Counted from the first letter of the stretch, positions 1-6,366 are shown. The stretch is DNA of 7,584 nt from Planctomycetaceae bacterium (GCA_009776995.1 WRMR01000234.1:1-7584); one strand, 5' to 3'. The notes: generated by a model from the letters alone, not told the origin. Numbers and translations are program-made.

Positions 1-835
1 TGTAAATCGCGTTGGGACGCATGGAACTGTGAAAGGACATCAAAGCCCGACGCATCATGACATCGTTCAAAATTTCCCGGTTAATTGCCCCCTGGTCTGC
101 GCTTGCAGTATTCAGGTTCGCGATTCGATAAACCGCGTCTTTGTGCATCATTTTCACGGCGGGGTAAAACTCCATGAACTGCCGATACGCTTCAAAGACA
201 CCATGCTCATCATCGTGTGTGGTCTCCAATTTTGGTTCGGATAAGGTGATTGAACCATCCTTGCCGTAAACCCACGAAACGCCGTTATGGGTGTTCCAAA
301 AGACAAACCAAATCGACGCGAGGTGATTACCGGTTCCTCCGGCATCTGCGACCCGTCCCGGATCACAAAAATCGTGAAGCCCCTGGAATCCAATATCAAT
401 GCCACCATGATCGGTTCGCTGACCGTAGAAAAATTGGTTCTCCAATGCAAGGATATTGGCACGGATAAGACCTTTGCCCTCTTCCTCCATGTACCGGATG
501 CCGCGTTTTCTGTTTTTGTTGATGATTGACTTGTCGCAAACCCACGTTGATGTACAAGTGGCAAGTTCGATAAAACGTTTTTCGTATTTCCCTTTTCCCG
601 GCTTGACACCTTTGTTGGCAATACGAAATGGCTGAATTTTCGGCAATCCCGTCCGCACCATCGATTTGATAACATCATCGCTGGTCTCCTCCACGGCAAT
701 CGGGACGGACCGCTTGTAAATCACGTCGTAGCCGGAAACGGTCGGGCAGGATTCCATACATTCGTCAAGAAGTTCCTGACCGCCATCGAATCCCTCAAAT
801 TGAACCACATCGGTTAAAGTTACGTTTAATGGCAT
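1..835 (-). CDS. Phage major capsid protein, C-terminus cut by window edge
   Basis: The frame is open from an ATG at 835 to the left edge, giving 278 residues with no stop, so the C-terminus is missing. It starts MPLNVTLTDVV, and a good AAAGGGTG ribosome site sits about 8 nt upstream. Later it contains a segment with SIWFVFW and GVSWVYGKDG, then a YRIANLNT stretch. The Trp-rich strand followed by the RIAN motif is what I associate with a group of tailed-phage major capsid proteins, which assemble the icosahedral shell and are presumed to have the HK97 fold. Position supports this: it lies 47 nt downstream of the protease-scaffold gene and after portal, the usual head-module order. Large ORFs on either strand in this stretch are shadows of this frame. 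The exact capsid family is inferred, not certain. Confidence 0.8.
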   Translation of the reverse strand, partial: MPLNVTLTDVVQFEGFDGGQELLDECMESCPTVSGYDVIYKRSVPIAVEETSDDVIKSMVRTGLPKIQPFRIANKGVKPGKGKYEKRFIELATCTSTWVCDKSIINKNRKRGIRYMEEEGKGLIRANILALENQFFYGQRTDHGGIDIGFQGLHDFCDPGRVADAGGTGNHLASIWFVFWNTHNGVSWVYGKDGSITLSEPKLETTHDDEHGVFEAYRQFMEFYPAVKMMHKDAVYRIANLNTASADQGAINREILNDVMMRRALMSFHSSMRPNAIY

Positions 836-882
836 ATTATCACCCTTTCATTGGTCAAATGGTTAAATTGTTGTACAAAAAC

Positions 883-1332
883 TTATACGCCGAAGAAACT
901 CATCATGGCGTCTCTGTATGTACCTTTGGTTTCGCCGTTCTTGCGGACACGGGTTCGGTTGGAAGAATCGGTTTCCGAATCCGTGACGGTAACACCAGGA
1001 ATCGCGGCTTGGAGTTTCTCGTGCTCGTCTTCCAGTTTCTTCTTGTCTTCCATCAAAGTCTTTTCAGAATCCTTGATCTTGTCGAAGTCGGTTTTCTGTT
1101 TTTCAAACTCCGATTTCCACTTGTCACGGTCCTCGGCCAATGTCTTGATTTCCGATTGCAGTTTTTCCTGATCGGCGATCAACGCATTCAATTTTTCTTC
1201 ACGCCGGGCATCAAGAAATTTCTTGTGCTCTTCTTCCGCGTCCTCAAAAGATTTGATATTGGCATCAAGCATATATTGAACGGCCTGATCTTTTCCGAAC
1301 GCATCAATAAACTTTTTCAAGTCTTTTTCCAT
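883..1332 (-). CDS. Internal in-frame start giving free scaffold protein (lambda Nu3-like)
   Basis: Within the protease gene, in the same frame, an ATG at 1332 starts MEKDLKKFIDAFGKD and is preceded by AAAGGT with 8 nt spacing, better than either start of the full-length gene. Translation from here would give a 149-residue protein that is almost entirely the coiled-coil domain plus the polar tail. In lambda, the C protease gene contains the in-frame Nu3 scaffold gene in the same way, so two products, protease-scaffold and free scaffold, are plausible. The start falls exactly at the boundary between the protease fold and the coiled coil. The nested start is inference from the ribosome site and domain boundary; no product has been observed. 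Confidence 0.6.
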   Translation of the reverse strand: MEKDLKKFIDAFGKDQAVQYMLDANIKSFEDAEEEHKKFLDARREEKLNALIADQEKLQSEIKTLAEDRDKWKSEFEKQKTDFDKIKDSEKTLMEDKKKLEDEHEKLQAAIPGVTVTDSETDSSNRTRVRKNGETKGTYRDAMMSFFGV

Positions 1333-1926
1333 GGATTCGTACCTTTCACTGTCTAAAATGGTTGTCGTCGTGGAATGATCGACGCCGTGCGGACAAATCG
1401 CCGCTCCGTACATCCCCCATTTTCGAATAATGGTGCCCGGTCCCACGACGGTTTTACCGTTCACCTTTGCTTCTGTTCCTTCTTTCACATCCTCAAACAC
1501 CATCTTGCCGCTTTTGTGCCGTCCCCAAGTCATGGAAACTTCATAAGGCATTCCATGACGTGAGTAATCAATGATTTTGGCGGCCCGGTCTCTTTTGTCA
1601 CGTGAAAGTAAGGTTGCTTCACAAACCAAATTTCCGTTGGAATGGTCTTTGCTTGTTATGATGCCAATTTCTTCATTGTCGTTATGATTCCAATCGAGAA
1701 TCAATCTCTTTTTATGCCAGGACATTCCCTCGAAATCAGTAATGATCCGGCCAAACCACGGGTGGTCGATCCAGTCGCCGGACCGGACATTCAACCGAAT
1801 CGGTGTTTCCGTAACGCCGTCTTTTTCCGTGGCGGCATCGGTCAACACGTCCTCGATCAATCCGTAACGGTCGGTAAATTTACCGCCGTTTTTTTCCAGT
1901 AGCGTTTCGATTCGATGTTTTGCCAT
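883..1926 (-). CDS. Prohead protease with fused C-terminal scaffold domain
   Basis: This 347-residue protein matures the phage head: the protease cleaves scaffold and capsid inside the prohead. The N-terminal two thirds has prohead-protease features: an LDWNHND motif with candidate catalytic His81, and HGMPYEVSMTW with candidate catalytic Ser131, followed by an RKWGMYGAAI strand and a T-rich turn. From about residue 200 to 310 it is very rich in Lys, Glu and Asp with heptad-like spacing, a long coiled coil typical of scaffold. The tail is polar and ends MMSFFGV. I chose the ATG at 1926 (MAKHRIETLLEKNG), which overlaps portal by 47 nt. A GTG at 1971 would add 15 unlikely residues. Neither start has a good ribosome site, so coupling to portal translation is likely. 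Confidence 0.8.
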   Translation of the reverse strand: MAKHRIETLLEKNGGKFTDRYGLIEDVLTDAATEKDGVTETPIRLNVRSGDWIDHPWFGRIITDFEGMSWHKKRLILDWNHNDNEEIGIITSKDHSNGNLVCEATLLSRDKRDRAAKIIDYSRHGMPYEVSMTWGRHKSGKMVFEDVKEGTEAKVNGKTVVGPGTIIRKWGMYGAAICPHGVDHSTTTTILDSERYESMEKDLKKFIDAFGKDQAVQYMLDANIKSFEDAEEEHKKFLDARREEKLNALIADQEKLQSEIKTLAEDRDKWKSEFEKQKTDFDKIKDSEKTLMEDKKKLEDEHEKLQAAIPGVTVTDSETDSSNRTRVRKNGETKGTYRDAMMSFFGV

Positions 1927-3421
1927 GAGTCTGTTTTGTTGGTTTGCCGGTTTGCTCCCCTGATGTAACACTTATCGGTTGTTGCGGCGGCGGACCGAAT
2001 TGTAACACCATTCCGTGTTCCAACGCCTTTTGCATTGCCACCGCTGTTTTTTCAATGTTTCGGTCATAATTCGTATTGATTTTTTCGCATTCGTCGTAGG
2101 GATTGGAAAGCCCGTAATGAATCGCCAGAGCGGAGGCTAACACCTCTTCATTCGGCTTGAACCATGCCACGCCGTCCGGGATAATCTTGAATTTGCAATC
2201 ATTCACCGTCCAACCTTGCGGCAACCGCAACCGGCCTTCGAGAATTCGCATTTGCAGGAAAAACCGGATCACTTCCCGCATGGTCTCCCGATGCGTCTTG
2301 CGTTTATGCTCACATGCTTTTCGGTACAAATTTGTTTCGCCGATAGAACCGTAAAAATTTTGTGATTCACCGTCCCACCAGCAGTACGGTATGTCCAATG
2401 CCTTCAATGTTTCACGGCAAGAGTACGCAATGAGATTCATGGTTTCCTCCGAAGGCGTTTTCGATTCGAGTATTTCGGCGGATTCATTTCGTCCTAACTC
2501 CATTTGAAACGTTGCGCCTTCGGACACATCAATCGTATAATCGACCGGTGCGTGTTCTTTGAGATTGCCGTCCTCGTCATACGTTACCCCCGCAAAATTA
2601 TCCGCCGTGTCCCTTTTGACGACAAATCCGAGAATTTGCCCCAGTTTGACTTTGGCGGTTGCCGCCGTTATGGTGTCAAACAGGTCGATAATGGTATTCA
2701 CCACCGGTGCCAGCGGCGATGTCCCCCGCACCGATTCCGGGTCAAATTCAAAATACCCATGTAAAATGGCATCTTTGGCATCAATGATTTTCCACAAATC
2801 GCATACCTTCCCGGTTTTGATGTTTCGTTGCCGAATCGCATAGCGCAACACCCGGTCCGTGTGTGGTTCCAATTCCAGACCTTGTTGCCATTGATCGCCG
2901 GGCGGTTGCGGATGGTCAATTCTGTCATAGGAAAATATCTTGACACGGCCTCCCGGTAAATCATTGCATTTCAAAATTAACAGGTCCCCGGCAAGCGTTC
3001 GCTGGGCTTGAATCAAACGGGCAAAGGAGTGAATCCCATGCCGTGCCGACAAATCAAACGTTTCCGGGTTTTGCAATTCCGAAACCATTTCATCCAGTTG
3101 CTTGTCAAGCTCGTCATGTCCCGTGTTCGGTTCAAATTTACAATCGGCAATCCAATTCTGATCTTGCCTGACGGCCCACCGCGTCAGGGAATGGTTCCGT
3201 GCCATGTTGACAATCGCCGAATTCATCGTAGCCCGTTTCGATTTATTCAAAACAATATGATCGGGCCGCGGGTCAATCACCTTGATCCCGCGATTCACGG
3301 ATTGCTCGCTACCGGCAAAGGAATCTCTTTTCAACGCCGGTGTTTCGGCAATCGTTCTCCGCGACTCGGAAAATATCCCGGTTGCCGTGACTACGGATTG
3401 TGAATAAAGTGCATTATTCAT
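1880..3421 (-). CDS. Phage portal protein, lambda family (Phage_portal_2 type)
   Basis: This 513-residue protein should form the dodecameric ring at the unique capsid vertex through which DNA is packaged and ejected. Recognisable lambda-family portal features are an N-terminal stretch with RMARNHSLTRWAV-like character (here NMARNHSLTRWAV), a polypeptide running through FARLIQAQRTLAGD and a GTSPLAPVVNTIIDLFD segment, then a long helical stem region rich in RKACEHKRKTHRETMRE. It ends in a very basic, low-complexity tail (KQTHGKTSNRNATGKKRR). Length is normal for the family. The start overlaps the upstream stop as TAATG, with AGG about 9 nt upstream, so translation is coupled to the preceding small gene. 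The 3' end overlaps the protease gene. Confidence 0.92.
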   Translation of the reverse strand: MNNALYSQSVVTATGIFSESRRTIAETPALKRDSFAGSEQSVNRGIKVIDPRPDHIVLNKSKRATMNSAIVNMARNHSLTRWAVRQDQNWIADCKFEPNTGHDELDKQLDEMVSELQNPETFDLSARHGIHSFARLIQAQRTLAGDLLILKCNDLPGGRVKIFSYDRIDHPQPPGDQWQQGLELEPHTDRVLRYAIRQRNIKTGKVCDLWKIIDAKDAILHGYFEFDPESVRGTSPLAPVVNTIIDLFDTITAATAKVKLGQILGFVVKRDTADNFAGVTYDEDGNLKEHAPVDYTIDVSEGATFQMELGRNESAEILESKTPSEETMNLIAYSCRETLKALDIPYCWWDGESQNFYGSIGETNLYRKACEHKRKTHRETMREVIRFFLQMRILEGRLRLPQGWTVNDCKFKIIPDGVAWFKPNEEVLASALAIHYGLSNPYDECEKINTNYDRNIEKTAVAMQKALEHGMVLQFGPPPQQPISVTSGEQTGKPTKQTHGKTSNRNATGKKRR

Positions 3422-3630
3422 TATTGAAACCTGATCGGCGTTAATCGTTTGAGACGACCGGTTCGGAACGCTTCTTTTCGCTCAAAGGCATCCTCATCCC
3501 CCCGGATCGTCCGCAAATCATGGGCAATGACGGTCTCGCCGTCGCGGGTTACAGACTTGATTCCCCGCGATTCGTCGTACCCGGATTGCTTCGCGTCCGC
3601 TTTTTTCGTGCTTGGTTTTCGTTTTGGCAT
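3421..3630 (-). CDS. Small head-completion protein candidate (gpW position)
   Basis: This encodes a 69-residue basic protein, starting MPKRKPSTKKAD, with a GAGG ribosome site about 8 nt upstream and a TAATG overlap with portal. A central IKSVTRDGETV stretch followed by DLRTI looks like a short beta-hairpin then helix. This is reminiscent of lambda gpW, which plugs the portal and joins head to tail, and which is of the same size and sits immediately before the portal gene. The similarity is a pattern only, so the family call is weak. The basic, lysine-rich N-terminus is not gpW-like. It is the first gene of the head operon, with its own promoter upstream. Confidence 0.5.
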   Translation of the reverse strand: MPKRKPSTKKADAKQSGYDESRGIKSVTRDGETVIAHDLRTIRGDEDAFERKEAFRTGRLKRLTPIRFQ

Positions 3631-3657
3631 TGGTGAACCTCGTGCGTATCTACAGCA

Positions 3658-3686
3658 AGATTACGCACTCTCCAAAACACTGTAAA
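3658..3686 (-). promoter_or_regulatory. Promoter of the head operon
   Basis: Read on the minus strand, TTTACA (3686-3681), a 17-nt spacer and TAATCT (3663-3658) form a good sigma70-type promoter. Predicted start of transcription is near 3651, about 20 nt before the first codon of the small gpW-position gene. No other gene lies between it and that start. A perfect palindrome sits 6 nt upstream of the -35 box. Prediction from sequence only. Confidence 0.6.
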
Positions 3687-3692
3687 GAGCAA

Positions 3693-3711
3693 ATGTTCGA
3701 ACTTCGAACAT
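3693..3711. promoter_or_regulatory. 19-bp perfect palindrome, candidate operator or activator site
   Basis: ATGTTCGAA, one central base, TTCGAACAT: both 9-base arms match perfectly. It lies just upstream of the -35 box of the head promoter, a position suited to an activator or to a repressor that contacts the upstream side. The spacing does not fit the known Bacillus-type or alphaproteobacterial LexA boxes. The binding protein is unknown. Confidence 0.5.
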
Positions 3712-3773
3712 CTGGTAAGAATTTTTTAAAAAGAATGAAGCCGCCTGTAAGAAAACGGTGCCCTGTGACGCGT

Positions 3774-4340
3774 TTACCAGGTTTTGGCCACGAATCCTTC
3801 CGGCGGTGTAACGATCTCGACCGTTCTGCCTGCTTGGAGGATAACATACAACCCTTGCCGTTGTGCATATTTTATGACATTATCCTCGGCGGCACCGGCG
3901 GCAACCGCTCCGACAAACTTTCGTCGATCAATGTTGTTACTTTTCTCGTCAACGTGATGCCGATATTTTTCCAGCCTTTCGATATGATCATTGACATCAT
4001 CAATTTTGAGCGTGGTCTTCGCTTCAATGAGAATGGCAATCTCACCATTTTCCAAGAGCAAGTCAATTTCGCCGCTAGTGTCCGTCCCCTTTTTCCCAAA
4101 AATTTTCCTGCGGCTATACTCGGTAACATCGTACCCTAATGCTTGGAATTGCTCAACAATATCACCACCGACCATGTTTTCGATAATTTCCCCGACACGT
4201 GAACCGAGTGTCGAAATTTCCCGATGCATCGCCTGAAATTGCCGGTCGGCTTTTTCCTGCCGCCGGTCGGCTTCTGCTACCATCCGATGGAACATTTCGA
4301 GGATATCTTCGTAAGTTAATGGCTTCAGTTGCTCAGACAT
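3774..4340 (-). CDS. PD-(D/E)XK nuclease-superfamily protein, DUF3782-like
   Basis: This 188-residue protein has a helical, Glu/Arg/Gln-rich N-terminus (about residues 15-45, probable coiled coil), then GSRVGEIIENMV with candidate Glu51. Next comes GEIDLLLENGEIAILIEAKT, which carries the nuclease-fold signature: Asp93 and Glu106-Ala-Lys108. The C-terminus ends GFVAKTW, like the GF-x-x-x-W ends I associate with DUF3782-type proteins common in cyanobacteria and planctomycetes. The fold implies DNA binding or cleavage, but no member known to me has an established role. A GGAG ribosome site sits about 9 nt upstream and a strong promoter lies 50 nt upstream, inside the preceding gene. It occupies the place where a terminase gene would be expected, so it may be a cargo (moron) gene. 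Fold confident, function not. Confidence 0.85.
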   Translation of the reverse strand: MSEQLKPLTYEDILEMFHRMVAEADRRQEKADRQFQAMHREISTLGSRVGEIIENMVGGDIVEQFQALGYDVTEYSRRKIFGKKGTDTSGEIDLLLENGEIAILIEAKTTLKIDDVNDHIERLEKYRHHVDEKSNNIDRRKFVGAVAAGAAEDNVIKYAQRQGLYVILQAGRTVEIVTPPEGFVAKTW

Positions 4341-4686
4341 CGTTTTTCTCCATTGTGAACTGCTCTCTGATAAACCAACCGAACCGGCGAATTATACCAC
4401 ACCGTCCGGGGTTTTCAAGAATCGCCGCACAAAAATTCGCATTTATTCCGGCATTTCGATACGAAACTCGCAGCGTTTCTGAAAACAGCGTCGGCAACGA
4501 TTCACGCTGACAGGCAATCAAAATTCGCTCCGCCGCTTCAACCTGATTTCGTGGAAACTGCTTCGCCATAAAGACCGCCGCTTGCATCTCGCTGGCCGCC
4601 TTTGTTTGAGCAACTCCAGACATGGCACCTCGCGGTTCCGCAACGGATGTGCCAAACGGATTTTGTGTTACAAGTTCGGTGGACAT
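4333..4686 (-). CDS. Truncated phage recombination-type protein (N-terminal half only)
   Basis: The ORF has 117 residues and an excellent AAGGGAG ribosome site 7 nt before the ATG. Residues about 22-63 (SGVAQTKAASEMQAAVFMAK, then QFPRNQVEAAERILIACQRESL) match from memory a phage protein family found beside YqaJ/RecT-type recombination genes. In that family the segment is followed by a Tyr/Arg-Gly-Gly and a GPSIRLAE motif; here these are absent and the rest (residues about 64-117) looks unrelated. Full-length relatives are about twice this size. The ending lies over the promoter of the nuclease gene and overlaps its start by 8 nt (ATGTCTGA). I read this as a broken recombination gene whose 3' part was replaced. 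A genuinely short protein is the alternative. Confidence 0.6.
   Translation of the reverse strand: MSTELVTQNPFGTSVAEPRGAMSGVAQTKAASEMQAAVFMAKQFPRNQVEAAERILIACQRESLPTLFSETLRVSYRNAGINANFCAAILENPGRCGIIRRFGWFIREQFTMEKNDV
4391..4418 (-). promoter_or_regulatory. Strong promoter of the DUF3782-like nuclease gene
   Basis: On the minus strand, TTGAAA (4418-4413), 16-nt spacer, and a consensus TATAAT (4396-4391), preceded by a G-rich stretch. Transcription would start near 4384, giving a leader of about 44 nt ahead of the nuclease ATG at 4340. It lies inside the coding frame of the preceding truncated gene, which is odd for a phage operon and fits independent expression of the nuclease. Confidence 0.7.
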
Positions 4687-4725
4687 AATTATTCTCCCTT
4701 GGGGTTAAAAGTACAAAAAATAAAA

Positions 4726-4775
4726 CCTTGCCTTGCCGTGCCCCGCCGTGCCTAGCCTTGCCTCGCCATGCCTTG
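4726..4775 (-). repeat. Degenerate pentamer array (CNNGG)10 after the exonuclease stop
   Basis: Ten contiguous 5-nt units read CNNGG on the minus strand. The C and both Gs are invariant; the middle dinucleotides are, in transcript order, AA, AT, GA, AA, TA, AC, GG, AC, AA, AA. The array begins at the base after the YqaJ-type gene's TAG stop and ends 39 nt before the ATG of the truncated recombination gene. A T-rich tract follows it. A second array of the same form lies before the exonuclease gene. Period 5 is incompatible with coding. Function unknown. Confidence 0.85.
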
Positions 4776-5738
4776 CTATTTCATTGGTCTCGGCAACAAA
4801 AACCGGCGTGACCCCGGCATCTCTTTGGTAAAATTGTCAATGATCTCTTTCGGCGGCGACAGGCTGTCGGCGACCGCCTTCCAGTCGGTTTTTTGCGTCG
4901 GCTTTGATGCCTTGTACGTGATCTTACCTGCTGATGTGGTAACGCCCTCGGCATCACCCAGAGCGGCGATCATCAGCGTTTTACACAATTCGAACTCCCG
5001 CTCGGAGGCATCAAAAACTTTCCTCGCCTCCAGCAAGCGTCCGGTAAGCTCTTCGATTTCCTCGGTCGGTTCAAGCCATTTGTCCGGCTCGTGAACCGGG
5101 TAACGACTCCGCAAATACCGGGTTGTTTCCCGGTCAGGTGCCGTGATCGGCGGCGGTACGTCCGCTTCCACATGCTCGGTCCAAAACCGAACCGCCTTGT
5201 TAAGCATCATGTCAAACTGGCCGGGTTCAGGGCGTACTTCGTATTCCCGATAGACGCTGATTTTACGCCGTTCCGGTGGAACGAATCCGACTGCAACGTA
5301 CCAAACCGGCACGTTCAATAAACCGGCGTACCAGAGGCACTGGCACCAATAATGAAACGGAATTTCAGCACTCCCCTCGTCTCCCCATTGGTTCATATCC
5401 ATGATGTTCGCCGTTTTGATTTCCAGCCCGGCGACGAGTTCGCCATCTTGAATCAGGAGGCGGTCCGGGCTGCCAATGAGGTATGAAAATTCGGGATGTT
5501 CGACGATGCCATGCGTTTCGACGCTATATTCCGGGTGGTTCAGGGCATACATGGACGCGATCACCGGTTCGGCGGCGTTTCCGCGACTCATCGCCGCGTT
5601 CTCTTCGCCTGGTGGAAGTTTTCCGGTCAATTGGAGCCAAACGCTGTAGGGCGAGCCCCACGGCGAGTCGCTGAGAATCGCGGCGATTGTCGAACCGCCG
5701 ATGGCCTTGATACTACTGCGGTCAATCGTTTGTGTCAT
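4776..5738 (-). CDS. YqaJ-type phage exonuclease (lambda-exonuclease-like recombinase nuclease)
   Basis: This 320-residue protein has the PD-(D/E)XK layout of YqaJ viral recombinases. SPWGSPYSVWLQLTGK lies near residues 25-40, then RGNAAEP with Glu57, GSPDRLL with Asp92, LEIKT with Glu106 and Lys108, and YWCQCLWY with Gln133. Such enzymes resect double-stranded phage DNA 5' to 3' to expose single strands for an annealing protein (RecT/Erf/Beta type). The C-terminal third (about 225-262) is helical and charged, likely a coiled coil. The ATG at 5738 has only a weak purine-rich site. A CNNGG array lies 25 nt upstream and another starts immediately after its stop. The expected annealing partner, just downstream, is truncated. 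Confidence 0.9.
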   Translation of the reverse strand: MTQTIDRSSIKAIGGSTIAAILSDSPWGSPYSVWLQLTGKLPPGEENAAMSRGNAAEPVIASMYALNHPEYSVETHGIVEHPEFSYLIGSPDRLLIQDGELVAGLEIKTANIMDMNQWGDEGSAEIPFHYWCQCLWYAGLLNVPVWYVAVGFVPPERRKISVYREYEVRPEPGQFDMMLNKAVRFWTEHVEADVPPPITAPDRETTRYLRSRYPVHEPDKWLEPTEEIEELTGRLLEARKVFDASEREFELCKTLMIAALGDAEGVTTSAGKITYKASKPTQKTDWKAVADSLSPPKEIIDNFTKEMPGSRRFLLPRPMK

Positions 5739-5763
5739 AAGTTTCTTTCGGGTAAAAAGTTAG

Positions 5764-5798
5764 CCCGGCCACGCCATGCCTTGCCTTGCCCCGCCGGG
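5764..5798 (-). repeat. Degenerate pentamer array (CNNGG)7 with flanking inverted repeat, in exonuclease leader
   Basis: Seven contiguous CNNGG units on the minus strand with middle dinucleotides CC, GG, AA, AA, AT, GT, CG. It ends 25 nt before the exonuclease ATG. The outermost units also form a 6-bp inverted repeat (CCCGGC at 5764-5769 with GCCGGG at 5793-5798). After an A-C mismatch, three more pairs extend the stem to 5760 and 5802. A TTTTT run follows in the leftward transcript, so the array can sit in the loop of a terminator-like hairpin. Confidence 0.75.
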
Positions 5799-5884
5799 TT
5801 AAAAAATCGTTAAACAAAAATTGGAAAAAGGCCGATAAGTGATGTAGGGTGGTCTTTTACTTCACTTTCAGAAAGGAAACAAAA

Positions 5885-6088
5885 ATGTTCGATCAAAAGT
5901 TTTGTAGTGCCGTTGTAACTGAAGCGTGTGTCGACATTCAAATCCATCTGGTTGCATTGGAATTCACACGCGAACAAATTCACGAACGCGAAAAACTGCA
6001 AACGGTCGAGGCGCGGTTGGAAAGTTTTATGGAAACCTACAAAGCCGCTCGCAAATTAGCGGAACCCGCCGTCAAATTCCGGGAATAG
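5885..6088 (+). CDS. Hypothetical small helical protein
   Basis: This is one of only two rightward genes in the window. The ATG at 5885 (MFDQKFCSAVVTEACVDIQ) has an AAAGGA site with normal spacing, which is much better than the upstream in-frame ATG at 5849. The 67-residue product is charged and probably all-helical, with a likely coiled-coil stretch ending in VEARLESFMETYKAARK. I recognise no family and no export signal. It diverges from the exonuclease gene (146 nt between starts) and converges with the next small gene, overlapping it by 17 nt. An 11-bp palindrome (CTTTCAGAAAG, 5865-5875) covers its ribosome site. Phage genomes carry many such orphans. Confidence 0.55.
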   Translation: MFDQKFCSAVVTEACVDIQIHLVALEFTREQIHEREKLQTVEARLESFMETYKAARKLAEPAVKFRE

Positions 6089-6278
6089 TTTGACCGTAGA
6101 GCGTTACCGGTCGTTGCGGTTCCGTCAACGGAATTTCGGTCATCGTTCCTTTTTCGAGAACGTCGTCGACTTTATGCAGCGCACGTCGTAGGATTTGATG
6201 AGTAACTTTCTTCTGGTTGATGAGCGTAATAATCTCATTGGCCAATTCGGTTGCCGCAGTTTCTTGTTTTGTTATCAT
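6072..6278 (-). CDS. Hypothetical small protein downstream of structured RNA leader
   Basis: This encodes 68 residues, starting MITKQETAATELANEII, with an AAGGA site about 11 nt upstream. The N-terminal half reads as two amphipathic helices (about residues 8-24 and 28-44). The C-terminal 25 residues, with several Pro and Thr, are less protein-like, and the last six codons overlap the rightward gene. No family recognised, no membrane segment. It is the only gene directly behind the consensus promoter and terminator-like RNA at 6304-6435, so it would be expressed by read-through of that terminator if the RNA is a leader. Confidence 0.5.
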   Translation of the reverse strand: MITKQETAATELANEIITLINQKKVTHQILRRALHKVDDVLEKGTMTEIPLTEPQRPVTLYGQTIPGI

Positions 6279-6303
6279 TGTTGGTTTTCCTTTGGGTTAG
6301 TGG

Positions 6304-6366
6304 AAAAAAAATGCCCCCGTCCGCAATGATTCAGGAGTGACACTGGACGCGCTGCGAGACGGGGGC
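6304..6366 (-). terminator. Intrinsic terminator with long stem and U8 tract
   Basis: On the minus strand GCCCCCGTC (6366-6358), one bulged T, CGCA, a 27-nt loop, then TGCG and GACGGGGGC (6321-6313) make a 13-bp stem with a bulge. One A and then eight Ts (6311-6304) follow. This is a GC-rich hairpin plus U-tract. The loop is longer than usual and carries one arm of a second helix described under the RNA. Confidence 0.7.

Noticed and set aside
154..699. Leftward ORF of 181 codons inside the capsid gene
   Set aside because: It is a different frame of the same strand as the capsid frame, which is open from 835 to the window edge and reads as a normal capsid protein. The 181-codon product is rich in Arg, Ser and Thr and looks like a shadow.
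829..1356. Rightward ORF of 175 codons opposite the protease-scaffold gene
   Set aside because: Its Phe/Leu-rich composition is the antisense of the Lys/Glu-rich coiled coil; no ribosome site, and it runs against the operon.
3693..3711. SOS (LexA) box
   Set aside because: The palindrome has GTTC and GAAC cores but not the GAAC-N4-GTTC or GTTC-N7-GTTC spacing of the boxes I know; kept only as an unassigned operator.
3612..4139. Rightward ORF of 175 codons opposite the nuclease gene
   Set aside because: Antisense of a gene with a clear catalytic motif; no start signals of its own.
4726..5798. CRISPR or iteron interpretation of the pentamer arrays
   Set aside because: Units of 5 nt without spacers exclude CRISPR, and the variable centre, shortness and position in leaders do not fit replication iterons.
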